Origin: Lineolata rhizophorae
Lineage: Eukaryota; Ascomycota; Dothideomycetes; Lineolatales; Lineolataceae
Direction: 5' to 3'
DNA length: 64,000 bases
Assembly: GCA_010093515.1 (NCBI GenBank)
Contig: MU001673.1
Coordinates: 124,001 to 188,000 of the forward strand
In this document: positions 1 to 9,789 of the stretch, in pieces
How positions within the stretch are numbered: the first letter of the stretch is position 1
Layout of the letters: each line of letters starts with the position of its first letter
The notes under the pieces: generated by a model
The model's database searches: none
Told to the model about the DNA's origin: nothing
The model's input: the letters and a program-made list of their open reading frames with translations, nothing else
Program-made: the position numbers and the translations under genes

Positions 1-141
1 CGCTCCGCTGTCACGCGGGCCCGCGTCTTGTCCGAAGCGAAGAAGTGAGTGAATCGGACGCCGGCGCCGGCGAGGTGTTCGCCGAGGCGCGTGGCTTGGT
101 GGTAGCCGTGGTTGGTCAGGGCGGAGTCCCTGGTTCCGGCG
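1..141 (-). CDS. Histidine phosphatase (phosphoglycerate mutase-like) family, internal exon, cut by window edge
   Basis: On the minus strand an exon opens after a CAG acceptor (142-143) and runs off the left edge. It reads AGTRDSALTNHGYHQA, then ATRLGEHLAGAGVRF and FFASDKTRARVTAE. This matches the part of the histidine phosphatase (PGM/GpmB) fold just after the RHGE motif: 'D..LT..G..QA..LG..L' followed by 'SDL.RA..TAE'. The exon carrying the catalytic RHG motif should lie to the right, but I could not find an RHGE-like sequence in the next 1.5 kb. The gene may therefore have a long first intron, or be broken or truncated upstream. Family assignment is fairly secure; substrate is unknown, as the family includes sugar-phosphate mutases and phosphatases. 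Confidence 0.6.
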
Positions 142-1889
142 CTGCGACGATTGGTGTTACTAGGCTAAGTTCTTTTTGTGCAGATTGCCAAGGTGATTAA
201 AAGGGGGGGATGTTGCGTAAGTTGTTATGAAAACCGCCGGCACACAGAAAGCTTGAGCCATGTGCTACCTAAGGATGCTTCTGGTAGCATTGAACGAATA
301 ATGGCTTACTCCGCCGGAATTCTTATACTCCGGATTGGAGTAAAAGTCTATGCGAAAGACCACCAAAAGCTACTGTTCTTAACCTTGCACTCATGTATTG
401 GATTGAGTTGTGCGTCCCGCATCGAGACTTCATTCTTTCTGTGTGCCGGAAGATAGCTAACAACATGCACTATGCGCCCCCGTTATTTTAAAGTGGATTG
501 TACTCACTAGACTTGAGCAACATTGTCGACCGTCTCTCCGTGTCTGATCAGAAACAGATGCATTGTATGTAGCACGACAGGTGGGCCAATCAGAGTGCTC
601 CTTGACTTTTGGTTCCGGGCATCTGCGCGCACTAATGGATCCCGGCAGCTGGGTTATGCGCTAAGCTCGTTTGGTCGATGACGCGGTATGAGTCACTATG
701 AATGCTGGTGGGGCTTTGGCCAGTTGGGGGTGCTCCCCGCTGTGGGTGTCTGGATAATTTCTTGTGGAGGAGTGAAAATCAGATGGATGTAGTGGGCTCG
801 GATTCATAAGATCGGCCTGTTGAGAAAGTTAGAATCAAGTGCGCCTTGCTGATTCCTCTTCACGACAGAATTGGAAAGACGAGGCGAAAGCTCAAGCTGC
901 ACGAAACAAGTGGAAGGTTTAAGCGACCTCTTACCGTACCTCGAACCATCTCACGCCAACGCGGAGGATCAGAATGCCAGAGACAAAGTACCAGCAGGGT
1001 AGTACGATCTTGAGAAGATCATTGAACAGCGAATGCAGTTAGATTGGCGTGTCGATAGTACAACCTGATCGATGGTAATGGCAACTAGGATTCCTGGAGG
1101 CCTGGAGCTTGCGGGGAGGAGTGGAAATCTTCACAGGAGATAGCGACACTAAACCGCGTGTGGTTTAGCCTACGCTCTCACACTTCTATCACGATGGTGC
1201 CCAGGTGGGGAGCTGAGTATTATGCGAGAACTCCGGCACAATGAGAGTATTCTCCTATTAAATTCGTACCGAGGTCTACACCAATGGGAAAACAGAAATA
1301 TTCTTCCAAATATGAACTTCCCCAGCGACAGGGAACAAATGGCCCGTTGCGCACATGAATCGAAGGCGATTCTTCAAAAGGCCCTTCGAAACATCATCGA
1401 AGTGCTCACTAGGGATTAGAAGAATTACTTATGACTCATAGTGTCTCATCATTGCTCATGTTGGTTTCGAATCCTCATTCTAAGGCATTGATAGTACTTC
1501 GAACCGCAGTTGTATCAATCATGGAGTATGGAGCGTGGAGTACGAGCTACGCGTTCATATTACTTTTACAATTCCAAGTGGAGGTCACGATGATCGTGTA
1601 TGCGCGGTAGATTGTCGTACCTGCTCTTCGTCTACCTGTTCAATTGAAAAGCGGTCGCCTTCATTTCCATACTGATGACGTCTCTCACCAATGATGCCAA
1701 TATTAGTCGAATCAGCTTCCTCCCGGGATGCGTTACGGGTCCGGGTACGACGACTTCTCAGCCAAGAACCTCACATCCGCAAGGACGCCATATAAGGCGG
1801 TCGAAACAGTCATTTCATTGCTACGTTCATAATAGGAAAGCTCGAAACCTCGCATATAATCCCTCACTGGTGCCGTCTCAATCCTTCTC
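142..1889. other. Gene-poor spacer
   Basis: About 1.75 kb between the histidine phosphatase exon and the 3' end of the bZIP gene. Open frames here are short (the longest ATG frame, 1222-1419, is 65 codons) and match no family I recognise. The missing first exon of the phosphatase would be expected here but no RHGE-coding stretch is visible. Confidence 0.5.
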
Positions 1890-2685
1890 CTATCGCATAA
1901 TCCCTCGCAGCGTCGTCACCTCCGCGTCCCTCCGCGCCAACTGCACCCTCAGGTCGTCCCGCTCGCGACTCACGTCCTCGAGCGCACGCTCGAGCTCCGC
2001 GATGCGATCGAGTCGTTTCTGGCGATACTTGCGGGCCGCCAACGTGTTGCGCTGTCGCTTCTCGATGATCTTGCTCTCCGTCGTGCTGGACGGCGGAGAC
2101 GGGCCTCGTGACGACGACTTGGTGTGCACGCGGCTGTCGGAGTTGGAAGACGCGGGAGAAGGCTCGAAGGTGGCGCTCGGGGAGAGGTTGGGCGCCGAGC
2201 TGCCGTACAGTGGCTCCGTTGAAGACGAAACCGTGAATAAGGGTTGAGACGTCGATAGAAGAGGCTCGGTAAAGAAACTCTGAGTCGAAGCCGAAGACAA
2301 ATCGAAGTGACCGAATAGAGGTGCCGAACTAAAGGGCATGCCCTCTGGATCTGTTGCACGGTGAGCATTCTCGCACAGACTTTGGAATTCTCTCTAGAAA
2401 TGGCTGACCTGAAACAGACTGAAGATTAGGCGTAGCAATCGCGGACCGCTCGCCCACACCCGACAGCGAGAAATCCGAGCCCCCGTCGAGGAGCAGCGGA
2501 TCCGCCGCCATGGCGCCGGACGTTGCGGGCGCAAACGCGACGTCGTTGCCCACCGTCGTCGTCCCCAGCCAGCCGCCGAATCCGCCGGCGTCCAGACGCA
2601 GCGCGTCGGCGCCGAAGCTCGGCTCGACCGGGGCGCCGGAAGTAGTCGTCGAAACCATAAAGTCGATACCGTCGCTAGTACTCAT
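1890..2685 (-). CDS. bZIP transcription factor
   Basis: Two exons, 2685-2409 and 2350-1890, joined across a 58-nt intron (2408-2351) in phase 1, give a 245-residue protein. An upstream GTG-started extension was rejected; the first ATG (2685) starts MSTSDGIDFMV. The N-terminal two thirds is acidic and Ser/Thr/Pro-rich, as in activation regions. The C-terminus is a basic leucine zipper: basic region KRQRNTLAARKYRQKRLDRI (N..AA..R.R signature), then heptads through ELERALEDVSRERDDLRVQL. Size and architecture resemble GCN4/CPC1-type factors, but the basic region differs from the CPC1 form (RNTLAARKSRERK), so I do not name it. It should act in the nucleus as a dimer. It diverges from DPH3, and two overlapping upstream ORFs precede its start codon. 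Confidence 0.85.
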
Positions 2686-3605
2686 AGAACCCGGGTGCAC
2701 CGAAACGCCTATACCACCAGCGCCGCTGCCGCCCCCGCTGCTGCCGCCGTCCTCCCACCGAGCAGCCTGCCGCTGCTCCTCCTCGCCCGCGCCGCAACGG
2801 CGGCGGGCTTCACGGGACGGCTGCGGCCGTCGGTGGGTCGCGGCGGCGGAGGACGCATCCTCCGGGGTCGCGGCGCTGGGCTGGGAGTCCCCAGCGTTGC
2901 TGCCATCTTGGCGTGAAGCTTCCGAGCGAGGTCTGCATAGCGGACTGACAGGCGGCCCCTTCCCGAGGCCAGGGTAAACGCTGTAGCTTTCAGTAGAGAT
3001 TGGGCTGGCGGCCTCTTCTTGAGGCCGGCGAGCGCGAGACCCCTGGGGCGGGACTCCAGGGGAGAAGGGAAAGAAAAGGCGGGCAGTCGGTAGTCCACCT
3101 CAGCGGGACGAGGGCTTGTGAGAAGGAAAAAGAGGAGGGGAAAAGGCCAGCGGTCAGGCAGGAACTAAGGCACATTAAATACTACATTAGTGCTCTCCCA
3201 GATCAGCAAGGCAGCACGGCAGGCTACGACGTCTTGGCGCCACTGCCCCTCCGGGGGCGGTCTGGCTGGGTTCCACAAGTTGGGAAGGCTCGCTCGGAAT
3301 CGCGGCGAGGCCGAACCAGCACGCATGGCCCACAGGGATTTGGCCGTAACCAAGTGACTCAGTGCTGCAGACGATCCCGGACCGCCCTCCCCCCGGGGCC
3401 GGCCTTGGCGCGCGCCATCCCACCCCCGCGGTGGCCAAAAACGATTCGCCCTAGGCGCTGCATACCTACCTTTTTTTCCCGCCTCCTCAGCCTCGAACTT
3501 TTACGCTGCACCCCGGTCCAACGCGCTCGTTCGAGCATTTCACGACATCTCTTTCCGAAAACAAGCAATCGCGCCTGCGTTAATCTGCTCGAACTCACCG
3601 CCGCA
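2686..3605. promoter_or_regulatory. Divergent promoter of the bZIP gene and DPH3, with uORFs on the bZIP side
   Basis: 920 bp separate the two start codons. On the bZIP strand the leader contains ATGs at 2938 and 2906. The first opens a 42-codon uORF ending at 2810. The second opens a 65-codon uORF in another frame ending at 2709, only 23 nt before the bZIP ATG. An in-frame ATG of the second uORF lies at 2858. Leader uORFs are the known control device of GCN4/CPC1 genes. The true transcription start and any leader intron cannot be read from sequence alone. Confidence 0.5.
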
Positions 3606-3995
3606 ATGTCCGTCTACGACGAGATCGAAATCGAGGACATGACGTGGGACGCGAAACTGCAAATCTACCATTACCCGTGCCCCTGCGGCGACCGCTTCGA
3701 GATATGCGTCGCGGACCTGCGGGATGGCGAGGACATCGCCGTCTGCCCGAGCTGCAGTCTAATGATCAAGGTTATCTTCGACAAGGTTAGTCTTGACCTG
3801 CGCGCTCCTTACGCGCCATCTCTCCCCGGCTCCGCAGCTGCCGCCGTTGTGGGAGTCCCGCCCCGTATGCCGAGTAGCGGCGCGCCTAGGAATAGAACCG
3901 ACCTCGTTTCTGATATTTGGTGGCGTTGAACCTAGGACGACATCCCGAAGGACGGTGGGCCCGGAAAAGCCGCGCCTGTCGCCGTTGCGGCGTGA
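3606..3995 (+). CDS. dph3: Diphthamide biosynthesis protein 3 (CSL zinc finger)
   Basis: Exons 3606-3785 and 3936-3995, phase 0, 150-nt intron, give 79 residues, the usual size of DPH3/KTI11. The protein begins [15 protein letters not shown] and carries the CSL-type zinc site: the CPCGD pair near residue 26 and CPSCSL near residue 48, followed by IKVIFDKDDIP. The short tail is Ala/Val-rich, as in the family. DPH3 is the electron carrier for DPH1/DPH2 in the first step of diphthamide synthesis on eEF2, and in yeast also associates with Elongator for tRNA wobble modification. It is cytosolic. Its promoter is shared with the divergent bZIP gene. Confidence 0.95.
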
Positions 3996-6464
3996 GCGCC
4001 ATCGCGGCGCTCGTATGTAGCGGTCGGATTGCTACATGCGTACTTTCACAATTGATAGGTAGACGAGCTAGCATCTGTCCTAACCATGGGGAAGAGACGC
4101 AGAGAAATGTGCGCTCTTGCAACTGCTTGATCAGAGGCCAAAGGGTACCTGGGCACCGGGTAGGTAGGTGCCTACCTACCTCCCTGGGTATCAAGCCGGG
4201 ATCCTTTCAGCAGTCGCCCCTTTTAGCAGTCGCCCTTCGCAATATAATATCGCCAGTGGAAAGAATGCGGGGCTTGGTGCACGTGCGAAGGCAAGAACTA
4301 TGTCGAGGCTTCCTGTCTACTTGAGAATGCTTGCGTCATCTTTGAAGAGCTCCTTCTTGGTCTAGATCATGACGCTGCCGCGCCACATTGACCTCTTTTT
4401 CGTTTGAAGTCCGGGCTACGAGATTCCCCTCTCCACGCCCTCTCCTCACGTCCACTTTCCGTGGGCATCCTTCTGGACTGCCCAGACTTTGTTCTAGACG
4501 TCGGTGGAGAATTCCTCCGGGAACTACTCGTTACGCTTGCATGGCTGGCTGAGGGTGGAAGGCACGTGATCGGGGTTGGACCCTATATAAATCCAACCCG
4601 ATCCAGTCTATAGTAATAACAACTCTCTTCCGCTTTACTCTTGAAATCGCATGCCATGCATCAGCGATTGTAAAGCGACTCTTGCCGATCGCCCCACGAC
4701 CTACACCTGATCGTGGCCCGCTCGGCCCTAGACCATTGGTCAACCACTCCAGAGATTCAGATCTCCACCATTCCATCGCCCCGCTAGAGGGTGGAGCGCG
4801 ACACAGAGTGCGAATCATATCAGGCAAGGATTCCTATTTGGCGGTCCCATTTCTTGGCCATCAAATGTCTCTCCCATGCTCGATTGCCAAGTCTGCTACT
4901 AAAGCAATCATGTCACACTATGGCCAAAGCACCAGAGAAGCACCAGAGAAGCACACATCCTTTGCATTCGCAAAGCGAGCTTGTATCTCCACTTCAGAAG
5001 CATACATCTTCTCTTCTTTTCTCGTGCCAGAGTGTTGCCTTTACGCATGGCGCGCGAAAGCCTGGCGTGATTCATGACTCCACGTGTTGGAAGCGTTTTA
5101 ATTGCCACTTCTACTCTCAGAGGACGTCATCTTGGCTCGCCGTTTCTGTCCCGCTTAGCGTTCCATGGTCGCCTACTCAGGTATTTGTGGTCCGGCTTCG
5201 AAAGGTTTTCAGTCATATCAGGACTCGTCGAGTGATCTCGCCTCGAAGACAAAAAGCAGACGCACCATCCGTCCTAAAGTTTCACGTTATATTTGGGATT
5301 GCGCTGGCCCTAACACTCACCCCCTGAAACCCAGCAATGTTGCCAGTCTCGGCCTATACGTTTAGTCATTATTGACCTATCCCAAGCCCAAGAACAAAGA
5401 TTGGGATTTGATGAACAGAACAGTCTCCTCAAGCTCTATGCCGAGGCTCAAAACCTAGAATAGGACCTACCACTGAAAATTCAACCTCGTGTTGGGACTC
5501 CAGCCTGGCGTTGGGAGTCTAACCTGCGGAGATTCCAACCCGCTGTTGAGAGGCCGACATGCTGTTGGAAATCCAAAAGAACGAGAATAAAGAGGCCACG
5601 GAGATTGGGGAGCGGGCTAGGGAGTCTGGCATGCATCTGGAGCGAGGAAATGAAAGAGACGTACCTTAAGGCTTGGCAACTCGACTCAAGCTTAGAGCAA
5701 GTCGCGCACACGTTCAAAGTTCGAAAACAGATCCTGGCAACGCCTCTCAGCTATGACGACTACAGCGATTGCCCGTGCATTGACTGGGCCTTAATTAGAG
5801 TCAATGATGCCCGTCGCGGGACTTGTTGAAAACGGATAGTGAGCGGACGATTGGTCCGGGCGTTGAGCAGGAGTTCTAGCGACGACCTCGAAAACAAATT
5901 ACCCTTGGAGCGGCGGAATAGGAACTATGTAAACTGCTGTTAGCACAACTCATAGCCAGTGCTAGCCTCCCTGGAGCGATACTGTACCAGTTTTTTGGTC
6001 AGTTGGTGTAATAGCACCACAGCACGTATTTTAACATGACGGAGTAGGGATGACAAAGGGCATGGAGAGAGGCTTTTACGTTCCTCTAGTTGGACTCTTC
6101 GCTAGACATCTAGGCAAATTTATCCACTTCTATGGTCAATTGCATGTTGCGATACTGCAGCGGCACCCAATTCAGAGAATCACACGCAAGGCAAAAGCGT
6201 TCTGCAGACAAATATTATTACTGGCTACCGTACGAGCCGAAGGCAAATCACCTCCAAGGCATACATCTCACAGGCAGCTATTTACATTAAACATGAGACT
6301 AGCCCGGAGATAGACCAGAAGATCCAAAAGCTTAGCTTCGCCGAGCGAAAGCGGGTATTCGGAAAATAAAAGGACGAGGAAGCCTCCACGCCGAAACGAA
6401 CTCGTTACATGCCACTCGTTCATCCCGAAAGGAAATTGACCATGCAGGAGAGCTGCTCCCTCGC
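3996..6464. other. Gene-poor region with palindromes and a possible gene relic
   Basis: About 2.5 kb without a supportable gene. It holds a perfect 22-nt palindrome of TAGG/CCTA tetramers at 4159-4180. A CACGTG box (4563-4568) is followed by a TATATAA sequence flanked by inverted arms (4568-4580 and 4592-4603). A 12-nt tandem duplication of a CCAGAGAAGCA unit lies near 4930-4950. Around 5740-5829 a short plus-strand stretch encodes CIDWALIRVNDARRG, which resembles the C-terminal signature of a fungal hypothetical family. It is most likely a relic. Confidence 0.4.
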
Positions 6465-7230
6465 TTAGATGAGCAGGACGGCGAAGGCGGCGCCAGCGAG
6501 GCCGAAGAGGCCGGCGCCGACCTTGGCCGCGCCGCCCTCGAACGGCGGCGGGCTCGAGGTGTAGGCGGGCGTCGCCGACGGCGAGTAGCTCGGGTAGGTG
6601 GCGTTGGGGGTCGGGTAGGGCGTCTCGCACGAGGTCGACATGGTGGTCGGCGGCACGTAGTAGGTGGTCGACTCGGACTCCGGGCACTCGGTCGTGGTGG
6701 CGGTGTAGACCTCGGTGCTGGTCGGGCACGGGGTCGAGCTGGAGCTGGAGCTGGAGGAGCTGGAGCTCGACTCGGGCGGAGAGGTGCTGTTGTAGTAGCT
6801 GCACAGCGGGGTGATCAGGGAGGCGAAGGCTGGTCTGAGGGTTAATATTGGGGCGGCAAGAGAGTAAGGTGGGGGAGGGGTGTTGGGGCAAACTGACAAG
6901 CAACATCATCGTCAGTGCAGGTAGAGTTGACCGGAAGGCAGGGATCGATGACAGTGGCGATGTAGCCAGTCTTGGAGCAGTGGCAACGGTAGTCGTCGAT
7001 GTCGCAGCCATCTGTCTCAACAGCAAGATCGTGGCAGGTGATCTGGGTTGATCGTCAGTTGAGAGCTCACTCAAACGTACTAAATCGAGTGGAGGAGTAC
7101 TCACGGCGCACTCTGGAATCAGGGTCTGGAACTCCTCAGTGGTGATGCCTTCGAGCTCGATGCCATCCAGGGTCTGGGCGCGGACGGCGGCCGCGGTCAT
7201 GAAAGCGGCGATGGCAGTGTAGAACTTCAT
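6465..7230 (-). CDS. CFEM-domain GPI-anchored cell surface protein
   Basis: Three exons, 7230-7105, 7042-6894 and 6834-6465, with introns of 62 and 59 nt, total 645 nt (214 residues). The protein starts with a signal peptide (MKFYTAIAAFMTAAAVRAQ). Exons 1-2 encode a CFEM domain with eight cysteines in the family order: PECA, TCH, DGC, the CHC pair, DPC, STC and ACQ, with an Asp a few residues before CHC (the haem-ligand position in Csa2/Rbt5). A Ser/Thr/Pro-rich stalk follows, including a run of about 11 Ser near residue 115, and the tail ends in a hydrophobic segment (AGLFGLAGAAFAVLLI) typical of GPI attachment. CFEM proteins act at the wall or membrane in haem uptake, adhesion or infection. 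The second intron uses a weak GTTTGC donor, chosen because it preserves the frame and the eighth Cys. Confidence 0.85.
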
Positions 7231-9789
7231 TTTGTCTGCTTGGGGTTGTTTGAAGAGACTTGTAAGAGTTGCTTGGACGGATGAATTAAGTAGGTTTTTG
7301 AAAGTGAATTACTACTAATAAGCAAAACACACACGCAGATAACGAGTGACGAGTGATTTCAAATGAGTGACAGTCCGAAGCAGCGGCTGAGAGATGTTGT
7401 TGTCTCTTGGAGGTCGAGAGCTGAAGCGACGGCGAGCAGCCACCGCATTATGTACTGCAGCTGCTCTACCCCTGGAGGCTGTCCCCCCGGATGCGTCCAA
7501 TCTCCCCAGCCCCTGGGCTAAGGTTGCCCTCTTGCGCCGGTTTCCCCACGAGTTCCCGGGGGGCCTGGCCCCACGGAACGCGGCGCGTGGCGCACCAAAA
7601 AGCTCATTAAACTAGGCCGGGACGGGCGGGAAATGTGATCGCGCGGCCGAGGGGCCGGGTGGTGAAGCGCTCGGGGCGCGCTCGGCTCGGCCAGCCATTG
7701 CTCGAAACGGGAGGACGCATCTGGGGGAGCCCGTGTTTGTGGCGTCGATGTGGAAATGGGCCCGGGGCAGGCGGTGGTCGGACGTCGCCTCTTGGCAGGG
7801 CGGCTCGCGGCTCGGCTAGCAGCTGCGTTTCCCCTTGCACCGTGCGCTCAGTTCGTATTCCCATCCCAACCTCCCCGCCTACCTAGCCCCCCCCTTGGCG
7901 CATTTTTTTGAGCTTTAACGCCCATTCGTATTATGAAAGGAATGAGACGCGGCTAGGAGGCTCGTAGCACCGCTGTTGTTGCAGCGGCGCTCAACCGCTC
8001 GCGGAGACGTGCCTGGCTGCAGACTTGCATTGAGAACGACGCAAATGCGAGGCTGAAGGTGACGGTATGTACGAAGTACCACCCTCCGAATGCGCATCGA
8101 TCGAGTTCCCCTTCTCCCGTCCCTGCCTCGCCCTTTCTTTGGACCTGACGGATCGCGGAATGGTCTAGCTTTAGGCTGCTTTGGGGTCTGGCCCCTCGAT
8201 GTGACTATCGATATCTTCCTTATCGGGAGCCAACACCATGACATCTGGAAGTCCGACCGCACCCGCGTCCACTGAGTGTCTATGTAAGGCGAAGCTTGCC
8301 GACCGTTTGGGATCAACAATCTAGCCACGTCCTAAGAATGGCGTAGCGCGCTGGTCGAAATGAGAGTTGTTCGGCTTCCGAGCGTCGTGACTGGTCGCTC
8401 CGCAGGAGCTCCCCGGTTCGCCTGTAACGTGCCAGGCCGGGATCTCACTCCAAAATCTTGGCGAGGTTGACTCTCTGTCCGCGCGCTAAAGCTGCCCGGG
8501 ACGGCCTTCCACCGAGGAGCTCATTTCCACAGAGGTCGTATTTGTTTCGGCCATGCACATAGGCAAGTCCAATCGCGCGTTAGAGTCGGGACTAAAACCA
8601 CGCTGCCCAATCGTAGTAGACGGGTTGGATCCGTGATCGCAGAGAGGCTTCGAGCGTTGTCGATGCGAGGTCCAGTTCAACCCTTCCATTTGGTCCTTGG
8701 CAAGAGGACGGGCCGCTGAGCCTCACCTGGGCCCCGGGCGAGTCATTCGCCGCAATGCAGCCCTCGTGTTCGTCATTTCTTGTTGTCGTCTCTTCTTTGG
8801 CGAGATAGCCAAGGACACGCGCCTGCCTCGTGATAGGACCGAACATTTGAAAACCAGTTTTGACCTTCTATACGTGGGAAAGCCCAACTTGTGACGTTTC
8901 CATTAATAGGCCTGGATCGTCGTCTGCGTTTACTCCCATGGTTTGTCTTGACAAAAGAAGAGGAGCTAAGTCTCCTGACTTAAATAACGTACATGCAGTT
9001 TTGAGATCATCGGTTTTACGACTCAAAAATTTCGATTTGCAATTCCGGAGCGATTTCCCAATCTGCGCGCCATTGCTCCGACGCTCCCTAGTCAGTTGAG
9101 TCAAACAGCTCGAATCCCCTATGTTCCGCCGATTTGCCATCAACTATGATGGGGCTCCGTTCTTTGTCGCTATTCACAATTACGATGTCTTATGCTACTC
9201 GGCTTGTACCCCTACATTGATCCATCCTTCCGGTCTACCGACCGTAGGACAGTTGTTCATGAAAGAAGTCAATGGCTCCTAGACTCCCTGACGTGGTGGC
9301 CGTTTCCCAGCGCTCTCTTGTCGCGCAGAATCAACGTTGGTGATCAGCAACGATGCCACGTGCCTCTTATGTCTTTCAACACCTCTAAAACCTAAGTCAT
9401 TATAGACTCTATCCTAGGTTGCTTCCCGGCATGCCTGTCCCGAACGAGTTTCGAGCGTTCAAAGGTTTCAGTCCGCTGCTTTAAAATTCAATCGGCCGAT
9501 TCCGTATGTACCTTTCGCCAGCAACGCTTTTGACAAAGTTGCGGCATCCGAATGCAGTTTTGAACTGTCAATCCCGACAAACCTTGTGTGCTATGCACGT
9601 CGAACCTGTGGATCTGCTCTAAGCAAGACATTGTTTCTAAGCTGGCTATCTTAGTTCGACAGTACATTGCGACGCCGTCTTCCCGGATCCGTCTTGGGAC
9701 ACTCGACTCCAGGCTTCCATACAGAAATACCCATTGCGAAGATTTCGGTGATTTGTAGAGCTATGAGGCGGATCATCGTAGCATGCCTC
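7231..9789. other. Intergenic spacer
   Basis: About 2.6 kb between the CFEM gene (its promoter side) and the 3' end of the HET gene. The first 700 bp are GC-rich and pyrimidine-biased, fitting a CFEM promoter. The remaining sequence shows only short frames without recognisable domains. I see no RNA gene or repeat. Confidence 0.4.

Noticed and set aside
2709-3098. Minus-strand frame taken as a longer bZIP N-terminus or separate gene
   Set aside because: It starts at GTG, is low-complexity Arg/Pro/Ala, and is out of frame with the bZIP; only the ATG at 2906 is kept as a uORF.
3000-3929. Long plus-strand frame around DPH3
   Set aside because: It reads through the DPH3 leader and intron; the true DPH3 starts at 3606 and is spliced at 3786.
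4571-4810. Possible end of an old LTR-type element (TATA box followed by CT-rich sequence)
   Set aside because: No matching second copy, primer-binding site or coding remnant seen in the window; kept only as a promoter-like cassette.
9060-9120. tRNA-like TAGTCAGTTGAGTC and GCTCGAATCCCC elements
   Set aside because: The A-box-like and B-box-like pieces are too close together and no acceptor stem pairs.
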